From Longimicrobium sp. (lineage in GTDB: Bacteria; Gemmatimonadota; Gemmatimonadetes; Longimicrobiales; Longimicrobiaceae): a DNA stretch of 10,509 bases. Shown here piece after piece: positions 5,487-10,509 of this stretch. Where the stretch lies: contig JAUJMI010000090.1 of NCBI GenBank assembly GCA_030446945.1, forward strand, positions 1-10,509. The letters run 5' to 3'. A program made the position numbers and the translations under genes. A model generated the notes under the pieces. That model was given only the letters and a program-made list of their open reading frames with translations. It ran no database searches and was not told the origin of the DNA. How positions within the stretch are numbered: the first letter of the stretch is position 1; each line of letters opens with the position of its first letter.

Positions 5487-6532
5487 CGCGCGGCGGCGGC
5501 GATGTCCGGGTCGCGCAGGATGATGGGGTCGTGGCCCACGCGCGCGCCGGGGACCACGCCGTCCACCGCCATCGCCGCGAAGAGGAGCGCCAGGTAGAGC
5601 AGCGAGTTGCGGTACAGCGTCCACGCCGGCCTGGTGAAGTCGCCGGCGTTCATCACGCGCACCACGTCGCGCAGGAACCAGAGCCCCAGCACCGCGGCCG
5701 ACACGCCGTACACCAGCCCCAGCCCGCCGTAGGTGACCGGCGCGAGGGTAACGGGGATCATGATAAGCGTGTAGAAGAGCATCTGGCGCATCGTCTCGCG
5801 CTCGCCCCAGACGTTGGGAGCCATGGGGACGCCCACGCGGCCGTAATCCTTTTGCTTCACCAGCGCCAGCGCCCAGAAGTGCGGCGGGGTCCAGAAGAAG
5901 ACGATCAGGAAGAGGTACGCCGCCGTCAGCGACACCTCGCCCGTGGCGGCGGCCCAGCCCACCAGCGGCGGAAACGCGCCCGCGGCCCCGCCGATGACGA
6001 TGTTCTGAGGCGAGGTGCGCTTGAGCCAGCGGGTGTAGATGAAGACGTAGTACAGCAGCCCCGCCAGCGCCAGCAGCGCGCTCAGCAGGTTCACGCGCAA
6101 CGCGAAGGTCGCGAACGCCGCGGCTCCCAGGGTGACGCCGAAGACCAGCACGTGCGCCGGCGACATACGCCCGCTGGGGATGGGGCGCAGCTTCGTGCGC
6201 GGCATGTGCGCGTCGATGTCGCGATCGATGAACATGTTGATCGCGTTGGCGCCGCCCGCCATCAGGTAGCCGCCCAGCATCGTCCAGAGCACGGCGGCCA
6301 GCGAGGGCCAGCCACGCGGGGCGATGAACATGGGCGTGACGGTGGTCACCAGGAGCAGCGAGATGATCCGCGGCTTGGTGAGCGTCACGTAGTCGCGCAT
6401 TAGCTGGCGCACGCCCGCGCCGCCGCGCCGCTCTGCCGCAATTCCGGCGCGCTGCGTGGCGGTGGTCATCTCCGCGTGTGCCTCCGCGGGGGCCGGCGGG
6501 GCGGCCACCACGGCTGGAAGAGTATCGCGCAT
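5483..6532 (-). CDS. ctaB: Protoheme IX farnesyltransferase (heme O synthase)
   Basis: Integral membrane UbiA-family prenyltransferase that adds a farnesyl group from farnesyl diphosphate to heme B, giving heme O, the substrate of CtaA. It has 349 aa from ATG 6532. After a polar N-terminal tail (1-45) the core starts at YVTLTKPRI (48-56), a CtaB hallmark. The first Asp-rich motif is NMFIDRDID (99-107, N-x3-D-x3-D), followed by RTKLRPIPSG (112-121). The second polyprenyl-binding loop is KQKDYGRVGVPMAP (226-239, Asp229). About nine membrane helices alternate with these loops. The tail is longer than in most homologues; ATG 6469 would give 328 aa and has a GGAGG 11 nt upstream, so it is a real alternative start. 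It is divergent from ctaA and coupled to the 85-aa gene. Confidence 0.95.
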   Translation of the reverse strand: MRDTLPAVVAAPPAPAEAHAEMTTATQRAGIAAERRGGAGVRQLMRDYVTLTKPRIISLLLVTTVTPMFIAPRGWPSLAAVLWTMLGGYLMAGGANAINMFIDRDIDAHMPRTKLRPIPSGRMSPAHVLVFGVTLGAAAFATFALRVNLLSALLALAGLLYYVFIYTRWLKRTSPQNIVIGGAAGAFPPLVGWAAATGEVSLTAAYLFLIVFFWTPPHFWALALVKQKDYGRVGVPMAPNVWGERETMRQMLFYTLIMIPVTLAPVTYGGLGLVYGVSAAVLGLWFLRDVVRVMNAGDFTRPAWTLYRNSLLYLALLFAAMAVDGVVPGARVGHDPIILRDPDIAAAAR

Positions 6533-6615
6533 CAGGTACGGGGTAGGCGCCCCGTGGGAGCGTCTTTCGTTTGGTTGGGCCGCGCGCGCCAGTCTGGCGG
6601 GCGTGGACGAGCGCA

Positions 6616-6621
6616 AATATA
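6616..6621 (-). promoter_or_regulatory. Possible -10 box for ctaB
   Basis: TATATT on the minus strand is the most AT-rich hexamer in the 268-bp ctaB-ctaA interval and would give a leader of about 75 nt. No good -35 box stands 16-18 bp upstream (GTGGCG at best). On the plus strand the overlapping TATACA (6618-6623) could similarly serve ctaA, also without a clear -35. Confidence 0.3.
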
Positions 6622-6727
6622 CACGCCGCACCCACGTGCGCCACCCCGGCGCCCGTTCGCGAGGCACCCTCCCCACTGGCTCGTGGGGCATTCCCCCACA
6701 CGACGCGCGCGCCGCCGAAACCGTGCG

Positions 6728-6745
6728 CGCGCAACCACTTGCGCG
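6728..6745. promoter_or_regulatory. Inverted repeat upstream of ctaA
   Basis: CGCGCAA (6728-6734) and TTGCGCG (6739-6745) form a perfect 7-bp inverted repeat with a CCAC centre, 55 bp before the ctaA start. The symmetry and spacing suit an operator for a dimeric regulator or a leader hairpin. There is no evidence to choose between these or chance. Confidence 0.3.
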
Positions 6746-6800
6746 GCGGCGCGGCGGGGGTGTACCGTTGGGCCTCCACCCTTTCCCGGAGCCGGTCCGA

Positions 6801-7769
6801 ATGACTCCGCTGTTCCGCTCCACCTCCGGTTTCGCCCGCTACGCGTGGGGCGTGCTGGCCTTCAACGTCGCCGTGGTGCTATGGGGCGCCGTCGTGCGCG
6901 CCACCAACTCGGGCGCCGGCTGCGGCCGCCACTGGCCCGCCTGCAACGGCGACGTGATGCCGGAGCTCGCCTCCAACGAGCTCCTCATCGAGCTCACGCA
7001 CCGCGCCACCAGCGGCATCGCGCTGCTGCTGGTGGTGGTGATGATGGCGTGGGCGTGGCGCGCCTTCCCGGCCGGGCACCGGGTACGGCGGGGCGCGGCG
7101 CTTTCCACGGGGCTGATCTTCGTGGAGGCGCTGCTCGGGGCCGGCCTGGTGCTATTCGAGCTCGTGGCGGGCGACAAGTCCGCCTTCCGGGCCTTCTCGA
7201 TGGCCGCGCACCTGGCCAACACCTTCCTCCTGCTGGGCGCCCTTACGCTGACCGGCTGGTGGGCCTCGGGCGGGGGCGAGGTGCGGGTGCGCGGCCGGGG
7301 CCCGCTCGGCGCCGTCCTCCTCACCGCGGTCGGCGCCACGATCCTGGTGGGCGCCACCGGCGCGGTGACGGCACTCGGCGACACGCTCTTCCCCAAGACC
7401 ACCGTGGGCTTCGAGCTCTCCCCGACGGCCCACTTCCTGGAGCGGCTGCGCATCGTCCACCCGCTCCTGGCCATCGGCACCAGCGTGTACATCACCGTCG
7501 TCGCCTGGATGGTGCGCCGCGCCCGCCCCAGCCCCGCCACCCGCCGCCTCGCCACCGTCCTCACCACGCTCTTCGCGATGCAGGTCGCCGCCGGCGTCAT
7601 CAACATCGCGTTGCGGGTGCCGCTCTGGATGCAGCTCACCCACCTCTTCCTGGCCGACTGCGTGTGGATCGCCTTGGTGCTCACCACCGCCTCGGCGCTC
7701 CAGGAGCATCCCGCCGAAGCGCCCAGCAAATCCGCCTACCCGGTCCCACCCCGCCCCGCCGCCGTCTAG
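6801..7769 (+). CDS. ctaA: Heme A synthase (CtaA/Cox15)
   Basis: Membrane enzyme that oxidises the C8 methyl of heme O to a formyl, making heme A for aa3/caa3-type cytochrome oxidases. 322 aa with eight predicted membrane helices in two four-helix halves. The first external loop has GAGCGRHWPACNG with Cys41 and Cys48, the C-x6-C pair that is redox-active in Bacillus CtaA (Cys35/Cys42). Glu64 and His67 sit in ELTHRATSG; the other expected heme-ligand histidines are His137 (MAAHLANT), His220 (RIVHPLL) and His281 (QLTHLFL). The second half repeats the loop motif as GATGAVTALGD without cysteines. The start ATG 6801 is set by the conserved N-terminus and by GGAG 9 nt upstream; the longer open frame to 6456 is antisense to ctaB. 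The C-terminal tail (about 303-322) is Pro-rich. Confidence 0.95.
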   Translation: MTPLFRSTSGFARYAWGVLAFNVAVVLWGAVVRATNSGAGCGRHWPACNGDVMPELASNELLIELTHRATSGIALLLVVVMMAWAWRAFPAGHRVRRGAALSTGLIFVEALLGAGLVLFELVAGDKSAFRAFSMAAHLANTFLLLGALTLTGWWASGGGEVRVRGRGPLGAVLLTAVGATILVGATGAVTALGDTLFPKTTVGFELSPTAHFLERLRIVHPLLAIGTSVYITVVAWMVRRARPSPATRRLATVLTTLFAMQVAAGVINIALRVPLWMQLTHLFLADCVWIALVLTTASALQEHPAEAPSKSAYPVPPRPAAV

Positions 7770-8149
7770 GGGTGTGTTGAAGGCTCATCAGAGCGACAGC
7801 CCGGGCGCGCCGCCCCCGCACTCGACCTCCTGAACGGAGCACGGCCCGATCCCTGACTCGGCGCCGGATTCGGGCGCGGAGTGAAGGAAGCGATCCGTGC
7901 CGCCGGCTCGCCACTGGCCCGTGTTCGTCGGCCAGGCCCGTACGGACCACGGCGCGGGTACGGGTGGCGTCGGTCGTCTCCTTCGCTACGCGCCCCGCGA
8001 CGGCGCGGAGGCAGATGCGGCGTAGCGCTCCGTCCGGGAAGCAGGCGTTGGTTCTCAACACGCTTCCAGTGCCGACCGCGCCTCACCCGCGGCGGGCTTC
8101 CTCGCGATACCTCCGCACCACGAACCCCGACGACCCGCGGAGAGTGCAC

Positions 8150-8216
8150 CCCCTCTCCCCGACAGCGAGAGGGGCACCCTCTCCTGTGATCGGGAGAGGG
8201 GACCGGGGCGTGAGGG
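8150..8216. repeat. REP-like palindromes (copy 2)
   Basis: Two consecutive hairpins: CCCCTCTC (8150-8157) with GAGAGGGG (8167-8174), and CCCTCTCC (8177-8184) with GGAGAGGG (8193-8200). The right flank GGGGCGTGAGGGCC is, on the opposite strand, GGCCCTCACGCCCC, matching the GGCCCTCACCC flank of the element at 4539-4597. The 3' side of the stem, GGGAGAGGGGACC, is identical in both. This copy therefore combines parts in both orientations, as in bacterial REP/BIME clusters. Confidence 0.6.
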
Positions 8217-8279
8217 CCCACCGGGGCTTGCCTCTTGCACACCGCCCGCCCCTCGACCGCAGCACGATGTCCCGAAGCA

Positions 8280-8284
8280 GGAGG
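8280..8284 (+). promoter_or_regulatory. Shine-Dalgarno deciding the start of the DUF2892-SRPBCC gene
   Basis: GGAGG lies 7 nt before GTG 8292, an ideal spacing, whereas ATG 8301 would be 16 nt away and an upstream TTG at 8235 has no site. It is one of the few strong Shine-Dalgarno sequences in the window. Confidence 0.75.
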
Positions 8285-8291
8285 TCCGGAC

Positions 8292-9017
8292 GTGACGACG
8301 ATGGGCGAGCCGCGCGGCGCCGAAAGCGGCGCTACGCGTACGAATCTCGGCAAGAACGAGCGCATCCTCTCGGTGCTGGGCGGGGGCGCTCTGGCGGTGC
8401 TCGGCCTGCGCAGAAAGGGCGTGCAGGGCACCATCCTCGGCCTCGCGGGCGCGACGCTGGTGCACCGCGGGGTGACCGGCTACTGCAACGTATACGGCGC
8501 CCTGGGAATCGACCGCTCCCACGGCACCACGCGCCCAGGCAAGCCGGACCCGGACGCCGGCTTCCGCGGGTCGGCGCGGACGGCCGTCCAGCGCCCCGCG
8601 CGCGAGCTGTACGACTTCTGGCGCGACTTGACCACCGCGCCGCGCTTCCGCGACGCCATCACTCGGGTGGAGATCCTGGATGAGAGCACCTCGCGCTGGA
8701 CCGCCGCGGGGCCGATGGGCCGCTCCTTCCAGTGGACCTCGCGCCTGACCGAGGACCGTCCCGGCGAGTACATAGCGTGGGAGTCCATCGACCCCTCGGA
8801 CCTCCCCAATCGCGGCTCCGTGCGCTTTACCCCCTTCGGCGACGGCACGCAGGCGGAGGTGCACTACACCGTGGAGATCGACCCGCCGGGCGGGGTGGTG
8901 GGCCAGGCGATCCTGGGCCTCTTCCACAGCATGCCGCAGGCGATGCTGGAGGACGACCTGCGCCGCTTCCGCGAGCTGATGGAATCCAGCGGGCCGATCC
9001 GGCGGGAGCTCCAGTAG
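8292..9017 (+). CDS. DUF2892-SRPBCC (polyketide cyclase/START-like) fusion protein
   Basis: 241 aa from GTG 8292. Residues 18-73 are a DUF2892-like (YgaP-type) segment: NLGKNERILSVLGGG opens a membrane hairpin made of two glycine-rich helices (about 24-39 and 44-62) ending in TGYCNVYGALGI. Residues 92-235 form an SRPBCC ligand-binding domain, with RPARELYDFWRDL (101-113), VEILDESTSRWTA, the FQWTSRLTEDRPGEYIAWES strand region and a long C-terminal helix LEDDLRRFRELME. Such fusions are common in soil bacteria, usually described as stress-associated cyclase/dehydrase proteins; ligand and role are unknown. Likely topology: membrane hairpin with the SRPBCC domain in the cytoplasm. The gene stands alone, about 520 bp after ctaA and before the sulfoxide reductase on the same strand. 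Confidence 0.85.
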   Translation: MTTMGEPRGAESGATRTNLGKNERILSVLGGGALAVLGLRRKGVQGTILGLAGATLVHRGVTGYCNVYGALGIDRSHGTTRPGKPDPDAGFRGSARTAVQRPARELYDFWRDLTTAPRFRDAITRVEILDESTSRWTAAGPMGRSFQWTSRLTEDRPGEYIAWESIDPSDLPNRGSVRFTPFGDGTQAEVHYTVEIDPPGGVVGQAILGLFHSMPQAMLEDDLRRFRELMESSGPIRRELQ

Positions 9018-9041
9018 CAGAAAAAACCAGCACACAACAAG

Positions 9042-9092
9042 CACAGAGGGAACTGCAAGGCGGGGAGAACCCCTTTTGCTGTTCTCTCTGTG
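9042..9092 (+). ncRNA. Long imperfect hairpin in the leader of the sulfoxide reductase gene
   Basis: CACAGAGGGAAC (9042-9053) pairs with GTTCTCTCTGTG (9081-9092) over 12 positions with one G-U. After a T/T mismatch, GCAAGG (9055-9060) pairs with TTTTGC (9074-9079) using two G-U, and GGGG (9062-9065) with CCCC (9070-9073) around the loop AGAA, with one bulged C. The RNA stem is about 22 bp. AACTGCAA (9051-9058) is also an exact complement of TTGCAGTT (9107-9114), an alternative fold. The region is visibly less GC-rich than its surroundings. It could be a leader structure, the 3' end of the upstream message, or a dispersed palindromic repeat (the CTCTGTG unit occurs twice, 9086-9092 and 9094-9100). 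Confidence 0.5.
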
Positions 9093-9134
9093 GCTCTGTG
9101 TGAGATTGCAGTTAACGCCCTCACGCACTTCACG

Positions 9135-9671
9135 ATGGCTGAACACACACTGTTAGCGGACAAGACCGGCGAGCTGCGCATGGACGCGGCGGCGAAGGCG
9201 GAGCGGTACGGGATGGTGACGGAGCAGATCCGCGCAACGCTGGAGGGCGAGCGCGACCTGCTGGCGGGGATGGCGTCCATTGTGTGCCTCCTGCACAACG
9301 CCTTCCCGTATTACTTCTGGACCGGCTTCTACCGGCGGGTCTCGGAGCGGATGCTGCTGGTGGGGCCGTACCAGGGGACCATGGGGTGCCTCTGGATCCC
9401 GTTCGAGCGCGGGGTGTGCGGCGCGGCGGCGCGCGAGGGAAAGACGATCGTCGTGGACGACGTGAACGCGTTCCCCGGCCACATCGCCTGCGACTCCGCC
9501 ACGGCGTCGGAGATCGTGGTGCCGGTGTGGGACGCGGCGGACCGGCTGATCGCGGTGCTCGACGTGGACAGCACCATCCCGGCCGCCTTCGACGAGGTGG
9601 ACCGCGAGCACCTGGAGGCGATCGTCGCGCTGCTGCGCGGCAAGGATGCGCTGCCCGTGGTCACAGCGTGA
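9135..9671 (+). CDS. msrC: Free methionine-(R)-sulfoxide reductase (GAF domain)
   Basis: Cytoplasmic GAF-fold enzyme (fRMsr) that reduces free, not protein-bound, methionine-R-sulfoxide, with electrons normally from thioredoxin. 178 aa from ATG 9135. The GAF domain covers about 35-170, with PYYFWTGFYRR (58-68), LLVGPYQGTMGC (74-85), IPFERGVCG (88-96), VVDDVNAFPGHIACD (106-120) and SEIVVPV. The three conserved cysteines are Cys85, Cys95 and Cys119, with the same spacing as Cys84, Cys94 and Cys118 of the E. coli enzyme, which supports both function and this start. ATG 9180 (163 aa) is an alternative. The GTG at 9090 lies inside a strong hairpin and is unlikely. No clear Shine-Dalgarno is seen. 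The 3' end overlaps the original end of the convergent DUF3667 gene by 11 bp. Confidence 0.92.
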   Translation: MAEHTLLADKTGELRMDAAAKAERYGMVTEQIRATLEGERDLLAGMASIVCLLHNAFPYYFWTGFYRRVSERMLLVGPYQGTMGCLWIPFERGVCGAAAREGKTIVVDDVNAFPGHIACDSATASEIVVPVWDAADRLIAVLDVDSTIPAAFDEVDREHLEAIVALLRGKDALPVVTA

Positions 9672-10509
9672 GCAGCGAGATCACCGTCAGGGCCACGATC
9701 ATCCCGCCCAGGATGGAGCCGTAGCACACCACCAATGCGGCGTACTTGAGGAGAGTCTTCGGCCAACCCTGCCGGTACGAGCCCTTCATAGCCCAGAGCA
9801 GCTAGGCGAGCAGGATCAGCCCCACGACGCGGTTGCGCCACGGGAGCGTGTTCGGGATCATCAGCCCGGCCGCGGCCACGAGGAATGCGAACGACTGCAC
9901 GTGCAGCGCGAAGACCAGGTGCTCCACGTACAGCTTCCGCCGCCGCAGGTAGAGGAGGTGCAGCACGGCCGCGAAGGCGGTGACCAGGAAAAAGGTCGCC
10001 CGCGGCGCGTTGCGGTTCAAGCTCTCCATCTGCACGCGCAGCGACTCCAGCGGGGTCATCGCGTTCAGCTTTTCCTGCTGCCGAAGGACGCGGCGGGCCA
10101 GCGGACGCGTCCAGCCGGGCGCGCTCAGGGTGTCGAAGCCGAGGTCGACGTTCTTGGGCTTCTCCCCCGGATGCTTCGCCTTCCACTCGCGGATCGCGGG
10201 GCCCGCGTCGCGCCAGATGCGGTTGGCGTCGGTGACGCCGGAGAGCGCCAGGAAGAAGACGACGCTGGAAACCAGGTAGAGGCGAAAGGGCGGCAGGTAG
10301 CGCGCGATACGGCCCGCCACGTACTCGCGCGTGAGCAGGCCGGGGCGGAAGAAGAGCGCTCCCAGCGTGCGCGGGAGGGCGGCGTTGAGGGTGAGCTGGT
10401 CCTCCAGCGTGTCGGTGAGGATGCGCCGGACGGACACCATCCGCTCCGCGTTGCGCTGGCCGCAGCGGGGGCAGAAGCGGTCGTCCACCCAGGTGCCGCA
10501 GTTGGGGCA
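9661..10509 (-). pseudogene. DUF3667-type zinc-ribbon membrane protein, interrupted by an amber codon and cut by the right edge
   Basis: The minus-strand frame is open from the window edge (10509) to a TAG at 9804-9802 (235 codons), then for 46 more codons to TGA 9663-9661. The visible N-terminus CPNCGTWVDDRFCPRCGQRN is a CxxC/CxxC zinc ribbon as in DUF3667 proteins, so the true start lies beyond the window. Next come LEDQLTLNAALPRTLGALFFRPGLLTREYVAGRIARYLPPFR in short form: the family's conserved FRPG...Y..GkR.ry..P.r block, then membrane helices (near residues 79-91, 170-185, 195-215, 225-235). After the TAG the frame reads LLWAMKGSYRQGW, then KTLLKY and a final hydrophobic helix, which fits the family's usual C-terminus. 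A Tyr codon changed by one base (TAC or TAT to TAG) would explain it. Truncation removes the last helix. Sequencing error is possible; function of the family is unknown. Confidence 0.8.

Larger units (their letters stand above)
7770..8291. other. 520-bp intergenic stretch without a convincing gene
   Basis: No reading frame here has a recognisable product, a ribosome site or a good start; the open frames are arginine- and proline-rich, as expected of GC-rich non-coding DNA. The visible structure is a set of inverted repeats: CTGGCC/GGCCAG (7914-7919 and 7930-7935), GCTACGC/GCGTAGC (7985-7991 and 8020-8026), GGAAGC/GCTTCC (8037-8042 and 8062-8067), then the REP-like block at 8150-8216. No clear promoter for the downstream gene was found. 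Confidence 0.5.

Noticed and set aside
6456..6800. N-terminal extension of ctaA to 6456
   Set aside because: The extra 115 codons are antisense to ctaB or intergenic, and the conserved protein and GGAG site begin at 6801.
7766..8434. A 222-codon minus-strand open frame across the ctaA-SRPBCC gap
   Set aside because: Arg/Pro/Ser-rich with no domain, overlaps the N-terminus of the well-supported plus-strand gene and both REP-like hairpins, and has no ribosome site.
9090..9134. GTG at 9090 as start of the methionine sulfoxide reductase
   Set aside because: It lies within the last three bases of a strong hairpin, and the 15 added residues are not needed by the family; ATG 9135 gives cysteine numbering almost identical to the E. 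coli enzyme.
1..10509. tRNA, rRNA, CRISPR array, insertion sequence or prophage genes
   Set aside because: No cloverleaf with a T-loop motif, no regularly spaced direct repeats, and no transposase or integrase motifs were seen on either strand.

Overview
High-GC (roughly 70%) bacterial chromosomal DNA with ordinary housekeeping genes and no phage, plasmid, transposase, CRISPR or RNA genes. The gene types, lipoprotein signal peptides, heme A pathway (aerobic respiration) and base composition fit a Gram-negative aerobe. My guess is Gemmatimonadota, perhaps Longimicrobiaceae; this is inference from style and was not searched.

Layout, left to right. (1) 1-1346, minus strand: alanine racemase (alr) followed by the first 44 codons of a lipoprotein cut by the window edge. 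(2) 1331-1384: two divergent sigma-70-like promoters with overlapping -10 boxes. They lie so close to the start codons that both alr and mazG look leaderless. (3) 1370-2182, plus strand: two-domain MazG NTP pyrophosphohydrolase. (4) 2335-4444, plus strand: a membrane sensor histidine kinase and, 4 nt later, a lipoprotein with a C-terminal coiled coil; no response regulator is next to them. (5) 4445-4627: a convergent gap with a degenerate heptad repeat and three hairpins. (6) 4628-6532, minus strand: heme O synthase (ctaB), an 85-aa unknown protein overlapping it by ATGA, and a DinB-like protein. (7) 6801-7769, plus strand: heme A synthase (ctaA), divergent from ctaB. CtaB converts heme B to heme O and CtaA converts heme O to heme A for cytochrome oxidase. 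(8) 7770-8291: about 520 bp with no convincing gene, holding paired CCCTCTCC hairpins related to the one at 4568-4597. (9) 8292-9671, plus strand: a DUF2892-SRPBCC fusion protein and a free methionine-(R)-sulfoxide reductase, separated by a long near-perfect hairpin. (10) 9661-10509, minus strand: a DUF3667-type zinc-ribbon membrane protein, cut by the right edge and broken by an in-frame amber codon 46 codons before its natural stop.

Most noteworthy are the symmetric leaderless divergent promoter, the amber-interrupted DUF3667 gene, the kinase-lipoprotein pair resembling GlrK/QseG, the small protein coupled to ctaB, and the hairpin before the methionine sulfoxide reductase. I found no clear new multi-gene system.
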